Source: Gemmataceae bacterium | Lineage (GTDB): Bacteria; Planctomycetota; Planctomycetia; Gemmatales; Gemmataceae | DNA: 64,000 bases | Assembly: GCA_022842245.1 (NCBI GenBank) | Contig: JALHPZ010000008.1 | Location: forward strand, 1 to 64,000 | Direction: 5' to 3' | In this document: positions 19,830 to 28,558 of the stretch, piece by piece | Numbering within the stretch: the stretch's first letter is position 1 | Layout of the letters: every line of letters begins with the position of its first letter | Translations under genes and position numbers: made by a program | The notes under the pieces: generated by a model | What the model was told of the DNA's origin: nothing | The model's input: the letters and a program-made list of their open reading frames with translations, nothing else | Databases searched by the model: none

Positions 19830-21275
19830 TTACGCGCCAGTCTGGTCGTCGTCCGACCACACCGTTTGCTCGATGGTGATGCCGAGGAGTCGAATTTTGT
19901 TCCGCAAGCTGCCCCGGGTGATACCGAGGATGCGGGCGGCCTGTAGCTGGTTGCCGTGCGTATGCTGGAGCACGCGAACGAGGACCTCCCGCTCCATTCG
20001 TGCCAGGGCTTCGGCGTAGAGGGTTTCCGAGCCGGCGGCGATCTGATCGCGGACGAACGCGTCCCAGTCGAAGACGCTCCGTGTGTCGTCCGGTATGGCG
20101 GCGGATTTCGCCAGGACTTGCGCGGGGAGAAAATCGGCGAGCAGGACCGGTCCGCGGGCCTGCAACATGGCTTGCTTCAAGACGCTTTGCAGCTCGCGCA
20201 CATTGCCGGGCCAGGTGTATTGCCGCAAGGCGGCAAGCGCCGCCGGCTCGAGCTGCCGAACCGGACTGCCGAAATCGGCCGCGATCCGCCGGATGTAATA
20301 GTCCACCAGCAATTCGAGGTCGTCTCCCCGTTCGCGGAGCGGCGGCAATCGCACGGCGAACACGTTTAATCGATAATACAGGTCCTTGCGAAACTGCCCG
20401 TCGGCGACCATTCGTTCCGGATCGACGTTCGTGGCCGCGATGACTCGCACGTTGGTGTGGACCGTTTCGTTCCCGCCGACCCGTTCGAAGCACCGCTCCT
20501 GCAGGACGCGGAGCATCTTGACTTGGGACAACGGCGGCAGTTCGCCGATTTCGTCGAGGAAGATGGTGCCGCCGTTGGCCTGTTCGAACTTGCCGATGCG
20601 CTTGCGCTCGGCCCCGGTGAAGGAGCCACGCTCATGGCCGAAGAGTTCGCTCTCGATGAGCGTTTCCGGTATGGCCCCGCAATTGACCGCCACAAATGGT
20701 TGCTCGGCGCGATGGGAGTGCTGGTAGATCGCCCGCGCGACCAGTTCCTTGCCGGTCCCGCTCTCGCCCAGGATCAGCACCGTCGCATCCGTGGCCGCGA
20801 CCCGGCCGATCGCCTTGTAGACCTCTTGCATGGCCGGGCAACGACCGATCAGCAGGTCCCCCTGCGGCGGCGTCGGTTCGACCTCCGGCATCGCGGCCGG
20901 CACCCGCATCTGCTGGCTGGACCGGACCGCCCGATCGATCAACTCGCGGACTTCCTTCAATTCCAAGGGCTTGAGCAGGAACTCGAAGGCGCCTTCCTTC
21001 ATCGCCTCGATCGCGAGGTCGGTCGTTCCATGACCGGTGATGAGGATGATCGGCGTGCGGGCATCGAGCAGGCGCGCGCGGCGGAAGGTCTCCAAACCGG
21101 TGGCGTCCGGCAGGTGGACGTCCATCACGACGACATCCGGCCGCGCGCCGGCGAGGGCGGCCATCGCCTCCTCCGCCGTAGTCGCCACGGTCAGCGAGAT
21201 CGGTTGGTCGCGAAACGCCCGACGGAAGGCATGGGCAATCGCCGGTTCGTCGTCAATCAACAATACGCTGGCCAT
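19830..21275 (-). CDS. NtrC-family sigma-54-dependent response regulator
   Basis: A 481-residue activator with a receiver domain (DD at 8-9, phosphoacceptor D52 in VVVMDVHLP, T80, K102 in LLKPLE). A AAA+ domain follows with Walker A GESGTGKE at 170-177, the sigma-54-contact loop GSFTGA at 217-222 (GAFTGA in most members), Walker B IFLDEIGEL, and R-finger-type residues. A C-terminal Fis-type helix-turn-helix (NQLQAARILGITRGSLRNKI) completes it. It is encoded downstream of, and overlaps by 23 nt, its histidine kinase. It lies convergent to the RND operon, so efflux control is possible but unproven. Confidence 0.93.
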   Translation of the reverse strand: MASVLLIDDEPAIAHAFRRAFRDQPISLTVATTAEEAMAALAGARPDVVVMDVHLPDATGLETFRRARLLDARTPIILITGHGTTDLAIEAMKEGAFEFLLKPLELKEVRELIDRAVRSSQQMRVPAAMPEVEPTPPQGDLLIGRCPAMQEVYKAIGRVAATDATVLILGESGTGKELVARAIYQHSHRAEQPFVAVNCGAIPETLIESELFGHERGSFTGAERKRIGKFEQANGGTIFLDEIGELPPLSQVKMLRVLQERCFERVGGNETVHTNVRVIAATNVDPERMVADGQFRKDLYYRLNVFAVRLPPLRERGDDLELLVDYYIRRIAADFGSPVRQLEPAALAALRQYTWPGNVRELQSVLKQAMLQARGPVLLADFLPAQVLAKSAAIPDDTRSVFDWDAFVRDQIAAGSETLYAEALARMEREVLVRVLQHTHGNQLQAARILGITRGSLRNKIRLLGITIEQTVWSDDDQTGA

Positions 21276-22707
21276 CGCCGAGCACCTCCCGCGGCAGTCG
21301 TACGATAAAGCTCGCCCCGCCGCCCGTCCGGTTTGTCGCCGTCAGCGTGCCGCCATGGTCTTCGATGATTCGCTTCGAAATCACGAGACCCAGTCCCAGT
21401 CCGGTATCCTTGGTGCTGGCGAACGGCTGAAACAGCCGTGGGATTATCGCCTTGGAAAGACCGCCGCCCGTATCAACGATTTCAATCCCGACTCCGTCCC
21501 GTTCCCGCGAAACTTCGATGCGCAAGGTTCCGCCGGTGGGCATGGCGTCGAGGGCGTTCAAACCGAGGTTCACCAGCACCTGCCGCAGTTGTTCCGGATC
21601 GACGGTCGCGATGACCGACGCGGCCGGGGCGTCCAACCGGAGCGCGACCCGTTGTTTGTCCGCCCGCGGCCGGAGAAGGCCGAACACGTCCTCGATCAGG
21701 GCGTTCAGCACGACCGGTTTCCGTTGGAGCTTCGGCGGCCGGGCGAAATCCAGGAAGGTATTGAGCGATTGCTCCATTCGCCGGACTTCGCCTTCGATCA
21801 CGCGCAGGTCGTCTCCGGATACTCCGGCGGCGTCTCCTTGGGCCGCCTGGACGAGCAGTTTGATCGCGGTTAGCGGATTGCGGATCTCGTGGGCGACCCC
21901 CGCTGCGAGTTGCCCAACCGCCGCGAACTGCTCGGCCCGGAGGATCTCCCGCTCCCGTTCCTGCAGGTTGCGGACCAAACGCTCGATCCGTTCGCTCAAC
22001 TGGTCGATTTCCTCATGCAAGCGGCCGAAATCGCCTTCTTCCGTGAGAACGATCTCCGGCAGGTTCGGGCCGAGTTTCCCGGCCGCGTCCCGAACCTGAA
22101 CGCGCAACCGGCGGATTGACCGTGCCAGCCCCCGAGCGACGACGAACCCCAGCAAGACCCCGGCACCACCCCCCAGGACACCGATCCCCGCCAGACCCCA
22201 GGCGAGTTGCCGCAAGACTCGCTCGTGTTGCGCGGCGGAGTCTTCGACCCGATTGGCGTAATACTGTTCGAACTCCTGACAGGGTTTCAGGACCGCCGCC
22301 TCCAGATAGCGCGTGGCGTTTCCGCGCGCGACCTCGTGGCGGGCATCCGTCGCCGGTGGCATCTCCCGCCACCGACTCAAATAATCCTCATATGCGGTCG
22401 AAACGAGTCGGAAGCGTTCCTGCTCGTCTTCATGGCCGGCGGAGTCGCGTACGGCGGTCAGCAACCGGCGGACGCGTTCATGGAGAACGGCGACGCGCTC
22501 GACCCGGTCGTCTTCCAGGGCGATCAGGTCGCGCAGGCATTCCTCCAGTTCGATCGCCGCGCGCTGACCGCTGACGCTGTTGCGCAACAATCCCGCGATC
22601 GTGCTCTGCTGGATGAACAGGGAGACGGCCACGATCGTGCATAGGACGATCAGGCTGACGCCCATCAGCAACATCGGACCAAAGTAGCGAACGCGGTATC
22701 CGTCCAT
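21253..22707 (-). CDS. NtrB-like membrane sensor histidine kinase
   Basis: A 484-residue kinase with a first transmembrane helix at about residues 10-32, a periplasmic helical domain of about 135 residues rich in Arg/Glu/Ala (four-helix-bundle type), a second helix at about 168-191, a HAMP linker and a coiled coil. The dimerisation domain has phosphoacceptor H273 in GVAHEIRNPLTAIKLL. The HATPase domain shows the N-box (NLGLNALDAMP), DTGGGL and TGLGLGLVISKRI motifs. The 3' end overlaps the response regulator start, so the pair is co-translated. The sequence does not reveal the ligand. Confidence 0.92.
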   Translation of the reverse strand: MDGYRVRYFGPMLLMGVSLIVLCTIVAVSLFIQQSTIAGLLRNSVSGQRAAIELEECLRDLIALEDDRVERVAVLHERVRRLLTAVRDSAGHEDEQERFRLVSTAYEDYLSRWREMPPATDARHEVARGNATRYLEAAVLKPCQEFEQYYANRVEDSAAQHERVLRQLAWGLAGIGVLGGGAGVLLGFVVARGLARSIRRLRVQVRDAAGKLGPNLPEIVLTEEGDFGRLHEEIDQLSERIERLVRNLQEREREILRAEQFAAVGQLAAGVAHEIRNPLTAIKLLVQAAQGDAAGVSGDDLRVIEGEVRRMEQSLNTFLDFARPPKLQRKPVVLNALIEDVFGLLRPRADKQRVALRLDAPAASVIATVDPEQLRQVLVNLGLNALDAMPTGGTLRIEVSRERDGVGIEIVDTGGGLSKAIIPRLFQPFASTKDTGLGLGLVISKRIIEDHGGTLTATNRTGGGASFIVRLPREVLGDGQRIVD

Positions 22708-22979
22708 CCCATCACCCCCGCGTTTTTGTAGAAGCTATTTCCCGACAGGTTTTCCCATTGCAATGTATCGCAGGCCGGTTGGTGGGTGGTTTCGGTTCGG
22801 TTGCATGAGCTCGCGTCGGAGTGGCCGTGACGACGAAATGACGAAAGAGATGCGTGAAGAGCATTCGTCCGAATCATGGGGATTCGTTGGTTTCTGCCCA
22901 TGAAATGTCTGGAAACAGTATCAAAATCAACGGCTCGGCATGGGACTGCTCCGATGGGTGACAAATTCGGGAGACCGAA

Positions 22980-23819
22980 ATGCTGCGTTTCCGATTCCTT
23001 CCCATTCTGATCCTGGGCCAACTGTTCGCGACGGCCGGACAGGCGGAGGACGGCGTCGCCATCTCCGCCACCAAGCCGGACGGTTCCGGTGTGCTTGTTC
23101 ACGAGGTCCGCTCGCCGTATCAGGCAAAGCCCACGCGGCTGCGCGTGCTGCTCCCGGATCCGATGGAGAAGGGTCGGACGTATCCGGTGGTGTATGTTCT
23201 GCCGGTCGAAGCCGGGATCGAAAACCGCTACGGCGATGGGTTGGCGGAGATTCAGAAGCAAGAACTCCACAAGAAGCACCGGGCCATCTTCGCGGCACCG
23301 ACGTTTTCCCACCTGCCGTGGTACGCCGACCATCCGACCGACCCGGCTCTCCGTCAGGAGGGTTACTTTCTCAACGTGATCGTGCCGTTCGTCGACAAGA
23401 CCTACCCGGTTCGGGCCAAGCCGGAGGAACGGCATTTGCTCGGGTTCAGCAAGTCGGGCTGGGGCGCGTGGTCGCTGCTGCTGCGGCATCCGGAGCAGTT
23501 CGGCAAGGCGGCCGCATGGGACGCGCCGCTGATGATGGACGGCCCCGGCAAGTACGGCAGCGGTGCCATCTTCGGTACGAAGGAGAACTTCGCGAAGTAT
23601 CGGATCACCACGCTGCTTGCGGACCGGGCGGATCGGTTTCGCTCCGGCAAGCGGTTGCTGCTATTGGGTGCCGGCAACTTCCAGTCCGAGCACGAGCAGG
23701 CCCACGCACTGCTGAACCGCTTGAAGATCGACCACGTTTACACGGACGGTCCGGTGCGCAAGCACGACTGGCACAGTGGCTGGGTCAAAGACGCAGTCGA
23801 ACGCCTGCTTGCGGAGTGA
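22980..23819 (+). CDS. Exported esterase-type alpha/beta hydrolase
   Basis: A 279-residue protein with a signal peptide (LPILILGQLFATAGQA, cleavage near residue 22) and an esterase-D-like alpha/beta-hydrolase fold (PF00756-type): TRLRVLLPDPMEKGRTYPVVYVLP, a nucleophile elbow GFSKSG at 155-160 with Ser157, and a late His in KHDWHSGW. The residue two after the nucleophile is Ser rather than the usual Gly, a tolerated variation. The substrate is unknown; family members cleave acyl or feruloyl esters or siderophores. The gene is monocistronic, and the histidine phosphatase gene converges on it 6 bp away. Confidence 0.78.
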   Translation: MLRFRFLPILILGQLFATAGQAEDGVAISATKPDGSGVLVHEVRSPYQAKPTRLRVLLPDPMEKGRTYPVVYVLPVEAGIENRYGDGLAEIQKQELHKKHRAIFAAPTFSHLPWYADHPTDPALRQEGYFLNVIVPFVDKTYPVRAKPEERHLLGFSKSGWGAWSLLLRHPEQFGKAAAWDAPLMMDGPGKYGSGAIFGTKENFAKYRITTLLADRADRFRSGKRLLLLGAGNFQSEHEQAHALLNRLKIDHVYTDGPVRKHDWHSGWVKDAVERLLAE

Positions 23820-23825
23820 TTCCGC

Positions 23826-24509
23826 TCACGCTTCGGATTTGCGCATCGAAGGAGCCGCGTTCTCCTCCAGCGCCTTGACGGCGTTCGGGACGACCAGCAC
23901 GCGTGTTGCCCGCCAGCCGTCCTCGTCCACCAGTTCCGAAACGGCGAGATTCGCCACGCGCCCGAGCGCATGCCAGCGAGACGCATCGCCTTCTTCGAGC
24001 AGATCCAACAAGAGGACTTTGCAGACGACGCCGTGCGAGACGAGTACGATCCGTTCGCCGGCGTGCATTCGAACCATGTCGTCCCAGGCCGGTCGAAGCC
24101 GGGAGCGAAGGGCATCGAACGACTCCGCGCCGGGCGTCGTGTAGCCGGTCTGCCGATTGGTCCAGGCCCGCAGCGTGTCGGCCCACGGGCCGTCGGTCGC
24201 GGAAAACTTCACGCCGCACAACTCACCGACGATCCGTTCGTGGAAGCGCGGGTCGACGAAATGTCGGATGCCACAGGCTTCAGCGATGGGACGGGCCGTG
24301 TCGACGGCGCGGCGCTGCGCGGACGACACCACGAGCGTGGGCCGCATGTCCCGAAACCACTCCGCGGCCGCGTGCGCCTGCCGGTGCCCGAGGTCGCTGA
24401 GGGCCACGTCGGACTCGGCGCCGTGGAACACGGTGGGGTCGGCCGACTCCGCGTGGCGCACGAGGAAGACGCGCGTCGGTTCGGCCGGAGTGTGGATTCG
24501 CGGGTTCAT
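23826..24509 (-). CDS. Histidine phosphatase (phosphoglycerate-mutase-like) family protein
   Basis: A 227-residue protein with the phosphohistidine motif LVRHAES (R18-H19), a second catalytic Arg region (VVSSAQRRAVDTARPIAEA), an acidic ELCGVKFSA segment and the C-terminal LVSHGVVCKVLL His. These mark a branch-1 histidine phosphatase (GpmB/CobC-like), acting on a phosphorylated metabolite in the cytoplasm. The exact substrate is not assignable. It is divergent from the S41-like gene, with 52 bp between starts. Confidence 0.85.
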   Translation of the reverse strand: MNPRIHTPAEPTRVFLVRHAESADPTVFHGAESDVALSDLGHRQAHAAAEWFRDMRPTLVVSSAQRRAVDTARPIAEACGIRHFVDPRFHERIVGELCGVKFSATDGPWADTLRAWTNRQTGYTTPGAESFDALRSRLRPAWDDMVRMHAGERIVLVSHGVVCKVLLLDLLEEGDASRWHALGRVANLAVSELVDEDGWRATRVLVVPNAVKALEENAAPSMRKSEA

Positions 24510-24561
24510 GGTCGGTTAGAATACGAATGCCCGCGCATCCTCCGCACGGACGGGCGACAAG

Positions 24562-26145
24562 ATGGTTTCGATTCTCGTGCTCGCCGCCGCGTTGGCCGCG
24601 CCTCCACCGGTCGCCGCACCGATGCCGGGGCCGCCGGCCGACCGCCAGACGGCCCGATTGTTCGCGGTCCGGATGGCGCGGATGATCCCTTCGATCCAGT
24701 CGATCTACCTCAAGCCGGTTTCGCAGGGGGAACTCGCGTCCGCCGGCATCGATGCGCTCTACAAGGCCGCGCATCGGCCCGTCCCCGCCGAATTCCGCGG
24801 CCTCTCTGGGAATGACATCGACGCGCAAGACCTTTTCGAACGGGCGCGCCGCAAGCTCGGGAACCCCGACGAAGTCGCCGGTCTCCGGGACTTCGTCCAT
24901 GCCGCCAACGGCTTCGCCAAGACACTCGACCCCTCCTGCGTGCTCACCCTCTCGCACGGCGGGCCGTTCTCCATGAGCGAGCAGGAATGCCTCGGCGGCT
25001 TCGAACTCGACGGTATCATTCCGGTCGAATGGATCGTCTATCGAATCGAAAGCGGACCCGAAACGGGTTGGCGTGCCTCGCCGCCGATCCCCATCCCGTG
25101 GACGGTGAAACGCGTGACGCCGGGCCTCGCCGCCGCGGCCGCCGACCTGCGCCCCGGCGACGAGATCGCGTCGATCAATGGCGTGACCGTTTCGAACGAG
25201 ACCGCACCGAAACTCCTGCCGCCGATCCTCGTACCGCTACTCGGTCAGGCATCGGACGTTGTGGGCACCGCGGCCGGCCATCGTTTCAAACTCGTCGTCC
25301 GCCGCGACGGGCGCGAGGTTCCGCTCACGCTTGACATTCCGAAGGAGACCGTGGATCAGGTTACGCGCGAGTCGGTCTTCGGATACGCGCGCAAGTCGGA
25401 CGAGGAGTGGAACTATTTCCCAAATCCCACGGATCGGATCGCATATCTGCGGCTGACCGGGTTCGACGACCAGACGCCGATGAGCCTCGCGCGGACGCTG
25501 AACAAACTCGCGGAGGAGAAACCGATCGGGCTGTTGCTGGACCTGCGCTGGTCGCCGGGCGGGTCACTGCAATCGGGCGGTCGGGCGACGTCGCTGTTCT
25601 TCCGGGACGATCAGGAGATCGCCAAAGTGGCGTGGAAGGACCCGCGCCGGGCCGGCGAGAAGCTGCCTCGCATTCCTAATGGGGTCGTGGACGAGATGTG
25701 GCAGACTCTGCCGCTGGCGGTGCTCATCAACGCGGAGACGTTCGGCGGCGGCGAGACGATCGCGGGGGCGGTGAAGGACCACAAGCGCGGCATCGTGATG
25801 GGCCAGCGCACCTCCGGCCGCGGCCTGTTCTACATCTCGACCGACACCGGCATCCCCGGCCTGCGCTTTCGCGTCACGTCCGGGCGGATCGATTACCCGA
25901 GCGGCAGGAGCCGCCACCGCGCGGAGAACCATGGCCCATTGGACGAGTGGGGCGTGCGGCCCGATCCGGGCTTCGAGATTCCGGTGACGGCGGACTTCTC
26001 GAAGCGCCTGCGCGACTGGCACGACCGCGCGACGATCCGCCCGGCGGGCGAGTCGAGCGCGATCGCATTGGATGACCCGCTCAACGACACTCAGCGCGTG
26101 CTCGCGTTCAAGATGTTCAAGGAAGCGCTGAGCAAGAAGCGATGA
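24562..26145 (+). CDS. S41-family (CtpA-like) peptidase homologue with PDZ domain, catalytic Ser and Lys replaced
   Basis: A 527-residue exported protein with a short N-terminal hydrophobic signal, a helical N-domain, a PDZ domain (about residues 185-260, VTPGLAAAAADLRPGDEIASINGVTV) and a C-terminal S41 core (RIAYLRLTGF, GLLLDLRWSPGG, VLINAETFGGGETIAGAVKD). In S41 proteases the nucleophile is the third residue of an S-A-S-A-S-E segment; here T393-F-G395-G-G-E398 places Gly at that position. The general-base Lys of T-x-G-K-G is Arg420 (TSGRG). Asp of VKD is kept. It is therefore probably a non-proteolytic or unorthodox member, though alignment of a single protein by eye carries some risk. Confidence 0.78.
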   Translation: MVSILVLAAALAAPPPVAAPMPGPPADRQTARLFAVRMARMIPSIQSIYLKPVSQGELASAGIDALYKAAHRPVPAEFRGLSGNDIDAQDLFERARRKLGNPDEVAGLRDFVHAANGFAKTLDPSCVLTLSHGGPFSMSEQECLGGFELDGIIPVEWIVYRIESGPETGWRASPPIPIPWTVKRVTPGLAAAAADLRPGDEIASINGVTVSNETAPKLLPPILVPLLGQASDVVGTAAGHRFKLVVRRDGREVPLTLDIPKETVDQVTRESVFGYARKSDEEWNYFPNPTDRIAYLRLTGFDDQTPMSLARTLNKLAEEKPIGLLLDLRWSPGGSLQSGGRATSLFFRDDQEIAKVAWKDPRRAGEKLPRIPNGVVDEMWQTLPLAVLINAETFGGGETIAGAVKDHKRGIVMGQRTSGRGLFYISTDTGIPGLRFRVTSGRIDYPSGRSRHRAENHGPLDEWGVRPDPGFEIPVTADFSKRLRDWHDRATIRPAGESSAIALDDPLNDTQRVLAFKMFKEALSKKR

Positions 26146-26148
26146 GCC

Positions 26149-27033
26149 TCACCCCGTCACGCCGGCGGCGTCGAGGATCGCTTTCAGCTTCGCTCGCTTA
26201 TCATCGGAGAGCGGGGAGATCGGCATGCGGTTCGGGCCGGCGGGGCGGCCGAGCAGCGCCATCGCTTCCTTGATCGCGCCGTTGCCCGTGCCGAGAGAGA
26301 GAGCGGTGCGGATCGGGTGCAGCCGCGACTGGTACTGCTTCGCGGCGGACCGCTCCCCGCGGACGAACGACTCGTAGATGCCGACGCACAATTCCGGGGC
26401 GATATTGCAGGACGCCGGGATCGCTCCCTTCGCGCCGAACTCGAGCGCGGCCGCGATGAGTGTATCCCGGCCGTTGAGAACGGAGAAAGTTTCCGCCGGC
26501 ACGCGGCGGATGATCTCGATCGTGTTCTGCAGGTCGCCGGAGGAGTCTTTGATGCCGACGATGTTGCGGACCTCGGCGAGCTTCGCGACGGTGTCGGGTT
26601 CGATGCTGAGGCCGCCGCAGGTGGCCGGGTTGTTGTAGAGCACCACGTCCTTCGTCGTGGCGTCGGAGACGCGGCGGAAGTGCTCGATCAGTTCCGCCTG
26701 TGTCGGCTTGAGGAAGTACGGCGTGATGACCGACACGCCGGCGGCGCCTTCCTTTTCCGCCATCTTCGTGAGTCGCACGACTTCGCGCGTCGTTTCAGCG
26801 CCGGTGCCGACGTAGACGGGGGCCCGCCCCGCGACGTGCGACATTGTCGTCGCGACGACGGCTTGCTTCTCGGCCTCGTCGAGGGCGTAGAACTCGCCGG
26901 TGGTGCCGAGCACGAAGATCCCGTGGACTCCGTGGCCGAGGAGGAAGTCGATGTGCTTCTTCAGGCCGGGCAGGTCGAGCGATTCGTCCGCGTGAAACGG
27001 CGTGACGAGCGGCGGGATGATGCCGTGGAGCAT
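26149..27033 (-). CDS. DapA/NanA-superfamily aldolase (dihydrodipicolinate synthase-like)
   Basis: A 294-residue TIM-barrel lyase with Schiff-base Lys162 (VGIKDSSGD), Tyr133 (VVLYNNPA) and the pyruvate-binding GTTGE at 43-47. True DapA normally has Ser then a small residue after GTTGE; here Phe follows (GTTGEFYAL). So another 2-keto-acid aldolase or dehydratase of the family (for example keto-deoxy-sugar acid or N-acetylneuraminate lyase) is as likely as lysine biosynthesis. No other lysine genes are nearby. The gene ends 3 bp from the S41-like stop and lies downstream of the DUF1501 gene on the same strand. Confidence 0.83.
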   Translation of the reverse strand: MLHGIIPPLVTPFHADESLDLPGLKKHIDFLLGHGVHGIFVLGTTGEFYALDEAEKQAVVATTMSHVAGRAPVYVGTGAETTREVVRLTKMAEKEGAAGVSVITPYFLKPTQAELIEHFRRVSDATTKDVVLYNNPATCGGLSIEPDTVAKLAEVRNIVGIKDSSGDLQNTIEIIRRVPAETFSVLNGRDTLIAAALEFGAKGAIPASCNIAPELCVGIYESFVRGERSAAKQYQSRLHPIRTALSLGTGNGAIKEAMALLGRPAGPNRMPISPLSDDKRAKLKAILDAAGVTG

Positions 27034-27093
27034 GGGGAACCTCGACGAAGGAATTCGATTCCTTCGATTTAGCGATCATTCGTTGCGAATCAC

Positions 27094-28473
27094 TCAGATT
27101 CGGTGATCGAAGATGTCGTAGAGCGGCGTACCGGTGCTGAGCGGCTTCGAGAGACCTTGTTTGGAGAGGCGGGCCTCGAAGGGGACTCCGAGGGCGTGGT
27201 AGATCGTCGCGCTCAGGTCCTGCGGGCGGACGGGGCGGTCCTTGACATAGCTGGCGGTCTTGTCCGATTCGCCGTAGACGATGCCGCCCTTGATGCCGCC
27301 GCCGGCGAGGATGGCGGAGTAGCAGTGCGGCCAGTGCTGGCGGCCGGGATTCTCCCCCGGGATGATGCGGGGTGTGCGGCCGAACTCGCCGGTGACGACG
27401 ACGAGGGTGCTGTCGAAGAGGCCGCGGTCCTTCAGGTCCTGGAAGAGCGCCGCGAGCGCCTGGTCGAGGCGCGGGAGGCAGAAGCCCATGCCGTAGCTGC
27501 CGTCGCCGAAGGCATTCCCCATGCCCATGTTGCTGCCGTGCATGTCCCAGCTCGAGCTGGGCGGTCCGCCGAGTTTGTCGGTGGGCGACCTGCCGGTCCA
27601 GCCGTTGACGGTGACGAACCCGACGCCGGCCTCGACGAGTCGGCGGGCGAGGAGCAGGTTCTGGCCGAGGGGGTTCCGGCCGTAGCGATCGCGGACCTTC
27701 GGGTCTTCGCGGTACACCTCGAACGCGCGGCGCGGGCCGTCGGAGTTGGACATCTCGAAGCCGCGGCGCTGGAGTTCCTGCCAGTCGCGGCCTTCGCTGG
27801 TGTGGGGGTTGAGGCGGTCGAGCAGGTCCCAGCGGCCGTTCATCCGTTCCGGCGGATCGGTGGCGAGGAGAGAATCGGGGGCTTTGAAGTTCGGCAGCGA
27901 CGGATTGTTCTCGGCGGTGCCGACGAAGAGCGGGGCGTACGGGGCGCCGAGCGAGCCGCCGGTGCCGATGTTCGGGGCGCAGAAGACCGGATCACCGATG
28001 CACTTGATCAGCCAGACGTAGGAAGCAATGGTGCGTTCGCTCGGGCGGATCTTCGCGAGGACGGACCCCATGTAGGGGGAATCGGCGGGGGCGTCCGACT
28101 GGCCGCTGAGGCAGTTGTGCATCGCGTCGAAGTGGTTGCTGATGTTGCCGGGGTGCGTCATCGATCGGATGAGGCAGAACTGGTCCGTCATCTTCGCCAG
28201 TTGCGTATGCAACTCGCTGATGCGCATGCCTGGTACTTTGGTGGCGGCCGGCTTGTACGGCCCGCGGATCTCCGCCGGGGCGTCCGGTTTCAAGTCCCAC
28301 GTGTCGACGTGGCTCGGTCCGCCGCAGAGCAGGACGAAGATGCACGACTTCTCGCGCGGCTTGCCGGAACCGGAAACGGGTACGCTGGCGGCGACGGTGC
28401 CGGGAAGCCCCGCGGCGAGGGCGCCGACGCCGCCGAGTTGCAGGAGCCGCCGACGCGTAAGCTGGGCGTTCAT
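27094..28473 (-). CDS. DUF1501 protein (sulfatase-fold, Tat-exported)
   Basis: A 459-residue planctomycete-type DUF1501 protein. The ATG at 28473 begins a twin-arginine signal (TRRRLLQLGGVGALAAGLPG). The body shows the family pattern: CIFVLLCGGPSHVDTWDLKPDAPAEIRGPY, HFDAMHNC, a VVVTGEFGRTPRI segment near the C-terminal third, and a final GGGIKGGIVYGESD. The fold is related to alkaline phosphatases and sulfatases, but activity is not established. Family members usually sit beside DUF1549/DUF1553 proteins. This copy has none adjacent and is instead next to the aldolase gene. Confidence 0.9.
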   Translation of the reverse strand: MNAQLTRRRLLQLGGVGALAAGLPGTVAASVPVSGSGKPREKSCIFVLLCGGPSHVDTWDLKPDAPAEIRGPYKPAATKVPGMRISELHTQLAKMTDQFCLIRSMTHPGNISNHFDAMHNCLSGQSDAPADSPYMGSVLAKIRPSERTIASYVWLIKCIGDPVFCAPNIGTGGSLGAPYAPLFVGTAENNPSLPNFKAPDSLLATDPPERMNGRWDLLDRLNPHTSEGRDWQELQRRGFEMSNSDGPRRAFEVYREDPKVRDRYGRNPLGQNLLLARRLVEAGVGFVTVNGWTGRSPTDKLGGPPSSSWDMHGSNMGMGNAFGDGSYGMGFCLPRLDQALAALFQDLKDRGLFDSTLVVVTGEFGRTPRIIPGENPGRQHWPHCYSAILAGGGIKGGIVYGESDKTASYVKDRPVRPQDLSATIYHALGVPFEARLSKQGLSKPLSTGTPLYDIFDHRI

Positions 28474-28558
28474 GGGACAGGTCCGGGAAAGGGAGAGCGC
28501 GGTGGGATTCCGCCAGCCTACCCGGACGCGGGTCGAAATGCAAAACGAATCGGACCGA

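Noticed and set aside
26149..27033. Naming the aldolase gene dapA
   Set aside because: Core catalytic residues fit, but the residue after GTTGE is Phe and there is no lysine-biosynthesis context, so the specific function is not safe.
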